24,557 bases of DNA from IMG/VR virus record IMGVR_UViG_3300007512_000190, positions 1 through 24,557 of that record; one strand, written 5' to 3'. The notes beneath the pieces are model-generated. The model had not been told where the DNA came from, did no database searches, and saw nothing but the letters and a program-made list of their open reading frames with translations. This document shows positions 1 through 6,655 of the stretch, piece by piece (within the stretch, counting starts at the first letter, position 1; the number at the start of each line of letters is the position of its first letter). Made by a program: the position numbers and the translations under genes. Source of the DNA: a virus.

Positions 1-743
1 TGTGCTTTGAGAGGTTTCTCGACCGAGGCGCAGAAATCTACAACTTCATCGATGGTATATGCCTTTTCTTCAGCGAGAAATGACAGTCTCTTCGCTATTG
101 TTGGTATTCCAACCGCTGGCACACCTTCGAGGTTATCGGACTTGTCTCCAGCGATAGCTCTTGCCAGAGCAAAGTTTGTTGGATGAATGCCATAGTTCTC
201 AAGGATGCGATGTTTGTTTGCAATCTCCGGAGGAAGACCGGATTTGTGTGGTGGTCGATATATAATTGTCTTGCTGTCGCACAACTGATAAAAATCTTTA
301 TCCGCTGAGAAGATAACCTTCTGCCAGTTGGAATACTTTGGATGCTGAACAACGAAAGAGATGATGTCATCAGCTTCGACGCTATCCAACATCAATTGAA
401 CTGTTGGCATCTCGTTGAGAATCTGAACGAGGAGTTGTTGTTGCCAAATTTTATTTTTTAAACTTTCCTCGGCTGTCAAAGTATTGACATCTCCTCGGTT
501 AAAACGAATCGGGCTTCGACCTTCTTTATAGTTTTTGTTGAGAGCTTTTCTCTTGTTTGAGCCCCCGGCACCATCCCAACAGATGATGATTCCATCTGGT
601 TTTGTTTCTCGAACAACCTTCTGAAGAATCTTAAGAAAGCCCACCGTCCCTCCAATGGGCTTGCCATTGGTTGAAAGACTTGGGTTCACAATCCAAGCTC
701 TTGTAAACATATTTAATGCGTCAACGACAAGGAGTCGATTCAT
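1..743 (-). CDS. 5'-3' exonuclease / flap endonuclease (FEN family), 3' end beyond window
   Basis: Structure-specific 5' nuclease of the Pol I N-domain / T4 RNase H / T5 FEN type, expected to remove RNA primers and 5' flaps at the fork. 247 codons are visible and the frame is still open at base 1, so the C-terminus is missing. Metal ligands typical of the family are in place: D8 in the opening VVDALN strand, D57 in CWDG, E123/D125/D126 in EADDII, D148/D150 in ADKDF, and D200/D203 in the helix-3-turn-helix GDKSDN. The conserved basic patch (K64-R65-K66, Y72-K73, R76) is also present. The ATG at 743 overlaps the thyX stop as ATGA, implying translational coupling. In this phage the 5' nuclease is separate from the family A polymerase encoded about 5 kb upstream. 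Family assignment is firm; which named phage enzyme it is closest to is not. Confidence 0.95.
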   Translation of the reverse strand, partial: MNRLLVVDALNMFTRAWIVNPSLSTNGKPIGGTVGFLKILQKVVRETKPDGIIICWDGAGGSNKRKALNKNYKEGRSPIRFNRGDVNTLTAEESLKNKIWQQQLLVQILNEMPTVQLMLDSVEADDIISFVVQHPKYSNWQKVIFSADKDFYQLCDSKTIIYRPPHKSGLPPEIANKHRILENYGIHPTNFALARAIAGDKSDNLEGVPAVGIPTIAKRLSFLAEEKAYTIDEVVDFCASVEKPLKA

Positions 744-1438
744 TTATTCACCTCGTATGCTTTAACGCTCTCGGGAAACAAGTTTGTTGCAATGCTCATA
801 CAAGCTTCGGCAACCTTCTGGATTTCCCACTGGGCTCCTTCGTGTGTCCGAAGACCAACAAACTTAAAAAGATTATTTAAATTAACTGTGCCATAATACT
901 CGCAATACATATTTTGCGGTAGCACACCGCGAGCTTGCTCACGAGAAACCCCAGCATCGATAAGCTCGTCATAAAGTTTTATACTTTTGTCGTGATGGCC
1001 TCTGATGACCCAGTAATAAGATATTGGGGGATCGATGGTTCGAGAGGGTCTTTTCGGTTCGAACCACTCGTCTGTTGATGCTTGCCTGTTTGAGTCGTGT
1101 TGCTTCCTGAACATCTTAGGTTCATAGAACTTTAAATCAACTGAAGTATACCTTCTGGAGATTTCATTGTAGCTCCAAGTTCGATGTCTCATATGCTGTC
1201 GTGCGACAAACATCGGAACGACAAACTTGAAGGTCAATCCGCAATGCTCTAAGGTTGAAGTGTGACGATGCTTGACGAGATAATTAATTAATTTCTTGTC
1301 TCTCTCGTTAAGCCCCTCTTCGTTATCCTGCCCAAAAGAAACTCGGGCTGCATTAACGACCATCTTGTCGTCACCCCAGTGCTGAATCAGTTGAACTCTG
1401 CCAATGTCATCGTTATAAAGATATTTTGTATCAAGCAA
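740..1438 (-). CDS. thyX: Flavin-dependent thymidylate synthase ThyX
   Basis: Makes dTMP from dUMP using FAD, NADPH and methylene-tetrahydrofolate. The ThyX signature RHRx7S is exact: R84-H85-R86 then S94, within RHRTWSYNEISRRY. The opening MVVNAARVSFG block and the C-terminal EIQKVAEACM segment are also family-typical, and 232 aa is a normal length. The chosen start is a TTG at 1438 preceded by a purine-rich AGGGGG five bases upstream. The next in-frame ATG (residue 26) would remove part of the conserved N-terminal strand, so TTG is preferred. The gene follows the basic exported protein by 12 bases and overlaps the exonuclease start by 4 bases. ThyX in lytic phages supplies dTMP for replication; here it lies two genes downstream of a DpnI-like nuclease that may release host nucleotides (inference). 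Confidence 0.96.
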   Translation of the reverse strand: MLDTKYLYNDDIGRVQLIQHWGDDKMVVNAARVSFGQDNEEGLNERDKKLINYLVKHRHTSTLEHCGLTFKFVVPMFVARQHMRHRTWSYNEISRRYTSVDLKFYEPKMFRKQHDSNRQASTDEWFEPKRPSRTIDPPISYYWVIRGHHDKSIKLYDELIDAGVSREQARGVLPQNMYCEYYGTVNLNNLFKFVGLRTHEGAQWEIQKVAEACMSIATNLFPESVKAYEVNK

Positions 1439-1450
1439 CTGGACCCCCTG

Positions 1451-1861
1451 TTAACGGTATCGTCTGCGAACTGTTCTTTTGCGTAGTTTGCCGCGTTTAT
1501 TATACCGGCGAGTTACTGTTCGCTTTTTTAAGCGAGGCTTGTGGTGACGCTGAACGCGAACTCTCTTATGATAACGGCTCGCTCGAACCCTGTTGTGATA
1601 GCGAACACGCTGACGATGGCGGTGATAAACTCGGTGATAGGCGCGAGTATAGGGATCATACTCCCAGTGATAACGAGTGTTGTTTGGTGTAATCCTACGA
1701 ACTTCGACGTGAACTGGTGCGTGTGAAGTATATACCACATCGTGTGGTTCAATCACCTCGACTGCCGCAAAACAACCAGCGGTCGAAAACATCATACCGC
1801 TTGTTAATACATATAAAATACACATTTTAAAAATGTTCTCCTTTCTATTAACACTATTCAT
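1451..1861 (-). CDS. Small exported protein (possible lipoprotein) with His/Arg-rich basic tail
   Basis: Function not recognised. From the ATG at 1861 the product is 136 aa. It has a short basic N-region (R6, K7, K12), a hydrophobic stretch MCILYVLTSGMMFSTAG, and a Cys that could be a lipidation site, though Thr rather than Leu at -3 makes the lipobox imperfect. About 40 acidic/neutral residues follow (VEVIEPHDVVY). The last 60 or so residues are almost entirely Arg, His, Lys and Tyr, with repeated RVR and YH steps and no acidic residue. A second start at 1825 has a strong AAAGGAG 12 bases away but would leave a signal peptide with no positive N-region, so 1861 (GGAG six bases away, overlapping the previous stop by 8 bases) is preferred. 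Possible roles are membrane or periplasmic action during infection, for example superinfection exclusion; this is only inference. Confidence 0.6.
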   Translation of the reverse strand: MNSVNRKENIFKMCILYVLTSGMMFSTAGCFAAVEVIEPHDVVYTSHAPVHVEVRRITPNNTRYHWEYDPYTRAYHRVYHRHRQRVRYHNRVRASRYHKRVRVQRHHKPRLKKRTVTRRYNKRGKLRKRTVRRRYR

Positions 1862-2360
1862 TTGCAACTCCCGTGCCAAAATTGACAACATTTTTATTAA
1901 ATTTAAAATTACAACCCTGCCACCCTGCACGTCGTGCATTCTCGCTTAAGGGTTTTCTTGGAATAACATTATCTTTTGTAATGTTCTCTTTCAAAACTGT
2001 TCCAACTCTTTTAATTTGTGCTGATCCCTTGTCATATTCGACAAGGATTAGGTTCCATTTCTTTTCCTTTTCGAGAGAGGCAACAGTGGTCGCGTACTCT
2101 GCTCCAATAAAGCCAACGCTTCCGTCGCGCTTCTCGAAAGATTTCTTGTGCGCTTTCGCTTGAAAAAGTTCATCGCAACTAGAACACTGGTGGTCTACAG
2201 ACTTTTCATTTGCTGTAAGCTTTTTTAATTCCCCTTCATTGCAAACTGGACATTCATAGTGTTCAGCAATCCAGAACTCACACGCTTCTCCGTAAATTCT
2301 TGATTCCGTTTTCCAGTGTGAGGGAACTTTCTTAAGAGATTTTTTTAAAGACTTGTTCAT
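1854..2360 (-). CDS. DpnI-family (methyl-directed) endonuclease catalytic domain
   Basis: 168-aa protein that matches, as I recall the sequence, the N-terminal catalytic domain of DpnI, which cuts G(m6A)TC. Visible landmarks: a four-Cys zinc site (C37, C40, C59, C62), a PD-(D/E)xK-type core with D56 and Q67-A-K69, an EYATT block (88-92) corresponding to DpnI's GAYAT, and the diagnostic RKPL...ARRAGWQGCN segment (135-151). DpnI has E-L-K where this has Q-A-K, so one metal ligand is a conservative E-to-Q change. The C-terminal winged-helix domain of DpnI (roughly its last 75 residues) is absent. The ATG at 2360 overlaps the stop of the preceding 59-aa gene (ATGA). No methyltransferase is in the window, as expected for a methyl-dependent enzyme. 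Expected role: cutting Dam-methylated host or rival DNA while sparing unmethylated phage DNA. Family call strong; activity unproven. Confidence 0.85.
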   Translation of the reverse strand: MNKSLKKSLKKVPSHWKTESRIYGEACEFWIAEHYECPVCNEGELKKLTANEKSVDHQCSSCDELFQAKAHKKSFEKRDGSVGFIGAEYATTVASLEKEKKWNLILVEYDKGSAQIKRVGTVLKENITKDNVIPRKPLSENARRAGWQGCNFKFNKNVVNFGTGVANE

Positions 2361-2536
2361 TTTTTTACCTCGCTTATCAATATCAATTGATTTAAATAAT
2401 AGATCCAGGGAGTGTTACTCTTAACACATTGAACGACAACCTCTCCCGTGAATGGAAGAGTTTGAACCACTGTCGCAAGATCTCCCATTTTATCGTCTTG
2501 ATTGTCATTTATTTTAACCAGATCTCCAATTCTCAT
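2357..2536 (-). CDS. Small protein with SH3/KOW-like N-terminus (hypothetical)
   Basis: 59-aa product beginning MRIGDLVKI, an opening common to small phage proteins with a KOW/SH3-like barrel: alternating hydrophobic strands (LATVVQTL, EVVVQCV, WIYYLNQLILIS) separated by turns. The open frame extends upstream into the end of the recombinase gene, with possible starts at 2587 and further. I chose 2536 because the conserved opening lies there and the upstream residues (KKKLLDFLGKKK) look like out-of-frame recA tail. No good Shine-Dalgarno is visible for either start; expression may depend on coupling to the recombinase. It overlaps the DpnI-like gene by ATGA, so the two are probably co-expressed. 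Function unknown. Confidence 0.5.
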   Translation of the reverse strand: MRIGDLVKINDNQDDKMGDLATVVQTLPFTGEVVVQCVKSNTPWIYYLNQLILISEVKK

Positions 2537-2567
2537 ATAGGTAGTATACTTTTTTTTTCCTAAGAAG

Positions 2568-3683
2568 TCAAGAAGTTTTTTCTTCATCAGCGTCATAAAA
2601 GTTTTCAGCATCTCCGGTGCGCTCGTGAAACTTGAGAACAATCTCTTCATCCATTATTTCAAGAATGCGTTGACGAAATTTTTCATTTTTTAATTTTTCC
2701 AACCAGCCGGATGACTGAAACTTTTCTTCTTTACCATCTGCGTAGGTCAGAGTCCACCAAGTTCCAGTCTTGATATGTGGTGAGGACTTGATCGCTTCGA
2801 GCCAAGACTCTTCATCCATAACACCGACCTCTTCACCCCAAAGAATCTTGAAAAAACAATTGCGCCCTTGCGTTCCGAAGCGGCTCTTCTCAAGCTTAAC
2901 TTTAACCTCAGAACCTATCCTATATCCCTTGTCGTCCATAACAAATGAAGCCTTTGCTTTTCGACCAGTCAACCAAACACGCAGAGAATAAGTATAAATT
3001 AGAGCCTTACCTCCGGGTGTAACATACGGAGTTGTCATTGCCTCCGCTGGAGATCGAGTAATATTTGTTTTTAGTTGATTCAAAACCAGCAAAGTTGATT
3101 GCGAGTTAGCGATTGGGACTGTTAGCTTTGACATTCCCTTTGCCAATATTCTTGGCTTGACAGCCATTGAAGACTGGGGGTTGAAATCTCCTTCGATGTC
3201 GGATACCGAGGGTGTCAGTGCGAGGGAGTCCCAGATAAACAACATCCGATTCTCATTGGAGCCGAGCAATTCCTCGATAGTTTCCAGAACAAACTCAACA
3301 GAGGTTGCCTGAACATATAAAACATTGTCGACATTACAGCCTGCTTTTTCTAAAAAACCTGGGTCGATGGCAGATTCAGAGTCAAAATAAATAACATCAA
3401 TGCCCATTTTCTGAGCGTTGGCAGCAACCTGGGCCGCCATATAACTTTTACCTGTTGACTCTAGGCCAGCAATTTCAGTAACTTTGCCGACCGGAATACC
3501 TGCGACCTGTCCTCTGCAAATAATAGAGTCCAACCATCTCGAACCTGTCGGAATCCAATCCTTGACTATTGTCGGACTGCTTTCATTGAGATTGTGAGCA
3601 ACGTTCATCCCGGCCTTCTTATTGACAAGTTTGCGCATGTCAGCGATTGAAAGCTTTCCCGCTTTCTCTTTCTTTGAAACCAT
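2568..3683 (-). CDS. uvsX: UvsX/RecA-like recombinase
   Basis: Strand-exchange ATPase for recombination-dependent replication and repair. With M1 at 3683 (371 aa), Walker A is GLESTGKS (73-80), the catalytic-Glu region is YFDSES (99-104), Walker B is LFIWDS (148-153), and VLNQLKTN (200-207) corresponds to the RecA L2-proximal glutamine segment. The length and the PTGSRWLDSIICRG opening (45-58) fit the T4 UvsX branch better than bacterial RecA. Two adjacent ATGs exist; AAGGAG lies 2 bases before the one at 3686 but 5 before the one at 3683, so 3683 is preferred (difference one residue). The acidic C-terminal tail (DADEEKTS) resembles regulatory tails of RecA proteins. A strong terminator separates it from the upstream SSB gene, so it is read either by read-through or from a promoter I could not identify. 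Confidence 0.95.
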   Translation of the reverse strand: MVSKKEKAGKLSIADMRKLVNKKAGMNVAHNLNESSPTIVKDWIPTGSRWLDSIICRGQVAGIPVGKVTEIAGLESTGKSYMAAQVAANAQKMGIDVIYFDSESAIDPGFLEKAGCNVDNVLYVQATSVEFVLETIEELLGSNENRMLFIWDSLALTPSVSDIEGDFNPQSSMAVKPRILAKGMSKLTVPIANSQSTLLVLNQLKTNITRSPAEAMTTPYVTPGGKALIYTYSLRVWLTGRKAKASFVMDDKGYRIGSEVKVKLEKSRFGTQGRNCFFKILWGEEVGVMDEESWLEAIKSSPHIKTGTWWTLTYADGKEEKFQSSGWLEKLKNEKFRQRILEIMDEEIVLKFHERTGDAENFYDADEEKTS

Positions 3684-3697
3684 CATTTCTCCTTTTT

Positions 3698-3723
3698 AAA
3701 AAATCGGGGGGCCGAAGCCCCCC
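3698..3723 (-). terminator. Rho-independent terminator with UUCG tetraloop between ssb and uvsX
   Basis: On the sense strand a perfect 7-bp stem GGGGGGC/GCCCCCC encloses the very stable TTCG loop (3706-3723) and is followed two bases later by six T residues (3698-3703). It sits 12 bases after the SSB stop and just before the recombinase ribosome-binding site. It would cap the abundant SSB transcript and reduce, rather than abolish, transcription into uvsX and the genes beyond. Confidence 0.92.
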
Positions 3724-3735
3724 TAGAAACACAAT

Positions 3736-4521
3736 TTATGCGTTTGCTGATAAAAGCTCATCAAATGAGGCTTCTACCGAATTGACTTCATCTGAAGTGG
3801 TAGCGGGGTCACCACTGCTTTTGGAGCCGTAGCGGGTCGTTTCAGAAGAAGTTGTACTAGAATCATCTTCATCAAGAAGATACTCATCCAGCATTGTTTG
3901 CACCTCGTCGGCGGTTTTTCGCTCGAAGAGGCCATCAAAATCCGGAATATTATCAAGCATTTCTGCACATTGTGTCGCATCTAAATCCTCGCAAAGTGGG
4001 GAACTTCGGCGGCGGGGAGTCAATTTCGTTTGAGGAAACGATGCTCCTGCGGGCTTTCCATAAGAAAGCACAAGATCGGTACCTTCATCAACATCGGTGA
4101 TGTCACCATACTCAGGGTTTAACACTAAAGCTAGCAAACTCTCGTATGCCATTTTACCGTAACCCCAAATACGAACACCGTCTGCCTCTTCTCCTCGGAC
4201 AAGAACTGGCGAGAAGAAACGTTGTCGAGCAAAGAACTTTTTTGCTTCTTTAATGCTCTCGGGAGTCTTTTCATTGTAAAGTTTTGTTGCAAAGTTACAA
4301 ACGGGACACTCATCTCCAAAGTTACGCTTCGGACAAAGGAATCCTGAATTTGTTCCCACGTTATAGTGGAAGTGGAAATCTTTGAAGGGATCTCCGTCTG
4401 CTGTCGGCACAATTCGAATGGTCTGCTCACCATCTTGAGGGCGCCAGAAATCTTTGTTTCCACCGCCATTATTTTTTAGAGAATCCATTCTCTCTTTCAT
4501 TCTACTCATATCTAAAGCCAT
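3736..4521 (-). CDS. gp32-like single-stranded DNA-binding protein
   Basis: 261 aa. It coats single-stranded DNA at the fork and during strand exchange. The N-terminus (MALDMSRMKERMDSLKN) is a basic segment like the gp32 cooperativity region. A zinc-type cluster follows, H52 with C63, C72 and C75 (CPKRN...DECPVC), with spacing close to gp32's His-Cys-Cys-Cys. The core carries aromatic and basic residues (FFARQRFFSPVLVRG, WGYGKMAYESL) expected in the OB fold. The last 45 residues are acidic and Ser/Thr-rich (DEYLLDEDD... SFDELLSANA), matching the protein-interaction tail of gp32. The start has AGGAG nine bases upstream. It has its own promoter upstream and a strong terminator downstream, consistent with high-level autonomous expression. 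Confidence 0.92.
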   Translation of the reverse strand: MALDMSRMKERMDSLKNNGGGNKDFWRPQDGEQTIRIVPTADGDPFKDFHFHYNVGTNSGFLCPKRNFGDECPVCNFATKLYNEKTPESIKEAKKFFARQRFFSPVLVRGEEADGVRIWGYGKMAYESLLALVLNPEYGDITDVDEGTDLVLSYGKPAGASFPQTKLTPRRRSSPLCEDLDATQCAEMLDNIPDFDGLFERKTADEVQTMLDEYLLDEDDSSTTSSETTRYGSKSSGDPATTSDEVNSVEASFDELLSANA

Positions 4522-4580
4522 TATTTTTTTCTCCTAATTTGTTAAAGTCAAAATAGCCAATATTCTATCTTGCTGTCTTC

Positions 4581-4609
4581 ATTATAGCATATGTCAAATA
4601 AGATTTAAA
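4581..4609 (-). promoter_or_regulatory. Promoter upstream of the SSB gene (extended -10)
   Basis: The sense strand reads TGCTATAAT at 4589-4581: a perfect -10 hexamer with an extended TGn. A weak -35, TTTAAA, lies 17 bases upstream (4604-4609) and overlaps the stop of the preceding gene. The predicted start near 4574 leaves a leader of about 50 bases before the SSB ATG. The match to host sigma70-type promoters suggests early or middle expression. No MotA-type box is evident. Confidence 0.65.
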
Positions 4610-5462
4610 GACTTTTTTCATTTTTCTGAACCATTGAGGCGCGGGAAAAAGAATAGACAAGAGCGTCGTCGTATTGAGTTGAGAATATTCCGAAACTTGT
4701 TTTCATTCCTTCATATTCAATTTTACTCTTTACTTGATCAGTAACCTTGCTTAACAATTTTCCGTCCTCGTCTAGAATCTTATTTGGCATGGCATAATAA
4801 TACCGCACATCACGAATTTTGTCAAGAGGAAAAAACAACTTTTCTTCTCCGCTGTTATAATTAACCAAACCGAGTGTTGTAATCCTGAGAGAGGGAACTC
4901 CTTCGGGGGAGAACGTATCAAGCACAGGGTCTGAATGTGAGAAGACGTTGGTCATGTGAAAGGTTGAAGCGACTGCCTCATTCACCTTGTCATAATATTC
5001 TCTGATTGGGACTTCTCCGATTACCTCAGACATGTATTTGTTTGAGACAAGGATAACCTTCTCGAACTTCCCCGAGCGAGCGTACTCCTGCATAACCCCG
5101 AACATTAAATTATCTTGCTTAATTTTCATCTCGCCCAATAATTGTCGATCAGGTTGAATGTAGAGTATGGTGACCTTGCATTTTTTCTTAACCAGTTGTT
5201 CTAAAACACGCAGTGAAACACCAGATATAATCCCACAAGAGCAAATGAACAGGACATCTTTCTTCTCAACTCCTTTTAAAAAAGTCCGAACTTTAAGTAT
5301 TGGACCATCTTTTTCGTATTGTTCTGGATGTGGGAAAGAAGGCATGTTGAAACATTTTTTTCCTTTCAATCCAACGTCCATTTTAAATATATCATATTGT
5401 GGATATTGTTTAAATTTTTCTGCGATGGCGCAGCCAGCTTTACCGAGTCCAATTACAATCAT
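4605..5462 (-). CDS. Divergent FtsZ/tubulin-like (Rossmann-type) protein
   Basis: 285 aa, not assignable to a named phage gene. It opens MIVIGLGKAGCAIAEKF, a glycine-rich nucleotide-binding turn of the kind that starts FtsZ/tubulin GTPase domains. A hydrophobic strand VLFICSCGIISGVSLRVLE (70-88) sits where the GGGTGSG loop belongs but keeps only two glycines. It is followed by CKVTILYIQPDRQLLGE (95-111), an N-L-x-x-G/V-x-x-E helix (118-126), and VILVSNKYMSEVIGE (136-150), an order like FtsZ's strand, P, helix and IPND strand. Nucleotide hydrolysis is doubtful given the degenerate loop. It overlaps the polymerase stop by ATGA and ends just before the SSB promoter, so it is co-transcribed with the polymerase. 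A generic Rossmann-fold protein is the main alternative. Confidence 0.5.
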   Translation of the reverse strand: MIVIGLGKAGCAIAEKFKQYPQYDIFKMDVGLKGKKCFNMPSFPHPEQYEKDGPILKVRTFLKGVEKKDVLFICSCGIISGVSLRVLEQLVKKKCKVTILYIQPDRQLLGEMKIKQDNLMFGVMQEYARSGKFEKVILVSNKYMSEVIGEVPIREYYDKVNEAVASTFHMTNVFSHSDPVLDTFSPEGVPSLRITTLGLVNYNSGEEKLFFPLDKIRDVRYYYAMPNKILDEDGKLLSKVTDQVKSKIEYEGMKTSFGIFSTQYDDALVYSFSRASMVQKNEKSL

Positions 5463-6646
5463 ATCTTTAACTCTCTCATTTCTCCAAAGTTCTTCCCCGC
5501 TGAGACATTAACAAGGAACTTTCCAAGATCTGTGTCAGCGAATACTCCTTTTAATTTTACCAGATCTCGCATATCTTTTTCAGAAAAATCTAATACAAGA
5601 GAGTCGTGAAGCGAAAACGCAACATAAGAATCTTTACCCTCTAAGTTCTCCCACACCTTAATCATTTGACGTAAAAACAAGTCGGCGGCAGTGGACTGAA
5701 TGATATAGTTGAGAGCGTGGTGTTCTCCTGCTGGAATTATTCTGTTGTACATTGTTGTCACCTGCTTACCATCCCAGTGTTTCTTTAATATCTCGCTTCT
5801 ATCATAGGCTTGATCAGACAGGATGTCTTTTGACTCTGGGTTATATAACCAAGCGAAGATTCTCTTTTTCGCCTCGTCCCTTGTAAGGAGGTTGTTGTAA
5901 ACGTTCTTTATATTCCAGTTATGTATATCTTCTTGAGGTTGGGGTTGCCCTAAAAGAGCAGTCATTACGCGGAGTTCCATTGCGTTAAAGTCGAATTCAA
6001 CAAACCAATCATTGTTCGGTTTAAGGACTTTTCGGTATGTCTTGTCCATTGTTAAAATGGGGAAAGAACCTTTCTGAGAGGAGAGCCTTCCGGTCTTTGT
6101 TCCGAACATATCATATTTGATATATCTTCCCTTATCATTGTACTTTTTGCAGAACTGGTGGGTCCTAACCTCGTGCATCCTACCCCTTAAAGCCAGAACG
6201 TCGACATTTAATTTTTTATATCTGATCTCGGTTAAAACTTTTTTGAGAGAAAACAAAAAATCGTAGTTGCTCGGCTTCTCAAAGTTCAGCAAAACATGTT
6301 CTGTTATTTTATTTTTGACATTACAATAATCAATAAGAAACTTTTTGGGAACCATATCAAAGAAACAATGTTCTTCCAAGTTTAGCTTCGCCTCCTCCAT
6401 TGATCGGTAGTATGCTTTAAGTTTGCCATAGGATCGTTCCCACTCCGGTCTCAAATATTCTGGGCATATTTCGTCGAGAGTTTTGCCTCCGCAGAACAAC
6501 TGTGCATATTCCACGTTGTGAAATTTCTTTAAGAATTCCGCGTAGTTCCAAGTTTTTGTTGGATTTTTTGGGAGTTTTTTTGAAATCTTATTATTATAAT
6601 AAGCTAGAGCGCATTGGTTCTTGTCGTCAAGCGTTTGGAAAATCAT
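5459..6646 (-). CDS. Family A DNA polymerase, polymerase domain only
   Basis: 395-aa replicative polymerase with the thumb/palm/fingers of Pol I but no 3'-5' exonuclease domain. TGRLSS (185-190) precedes motif A (EFDFNAMELRV, 217-227, catalytic D219). Motif B (O-helix) has R256, K260, F264 and Y268 at exact four-residue spacing, with N269 where Pol I has Gly. QSTAADLFLR (317-326) matches QGTAADI, and motif C is SLHDSLV (345-351, catalytic D348). F264 corresponds to Pol I F762. The 175 residues before TGRLSS show no DxE exonuclease motif, and the gene before it is a virion-type unknown, so proofreading must be encoded elsewhere or be absent. The ATG at 6646 has AGGA only one base away, a poor ribosome-binding arrangement. 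It overlaps the next gene by ATGA. Confidence 0.94.
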   Translation of the reverse strand: MIFQTLDDKNQCALAYYNNKISKKLPKNPTKTWNYAEFLKKFHNVEYAQLFCGGKTLDEICPEYLRPEWERSYGKLKAYYRSMEEAKLNLEEHCFFDMVPKKFLIDYCNVKNKITEHVLLNFEKPSNYDFLFSLKKVLTEIRYKKLNVDVLALRGRMHEVRTHQFCKKYNDKGRYIKYDMFGTKTGRLSSQKGSFPILTMDKTYRKVLKPNNDWFVEFDFNAMELRVMTALLGQPQPQEDIHNWNIKNVYNNLLTRDEAKKRIFAWLYNPESKDILSDQAYDRSEILKKHWDGKQVTTMYNRIIPAGEHHALNYIIQSTAADLFLRQMIKVWENLEGKDSYVAFSLHDSLVLDFSEKDMRDLVKLKGVFADTDLGKFLVNVSAGKNFGEMRELKI

Positions 6647-6655
6647 GTCCTATAC

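Noticed and set aside
1426-1726. Overlapping open frames on both strands across the His/Arg-rich tail
   Set aside because: They are shadows of the repetitive CGx/CAx codons; only the minus-strand frame has a plausible start, export signal and operon fit.
1862-1939. N-terminal extension of the basic exported protein to base 1939
   Set aside because: The extra 26 residues lie within the DpnI-like gene in another frame and would bury the signal-peptide-like segment.
2537-2650. 97-aa form of the small SH3-like protein starting inside the recombinase gene
   Set aside because: The extra residues overlap the recombinase C-terminus in another frame, and the family-like opening begins at MRIGDLVKI.
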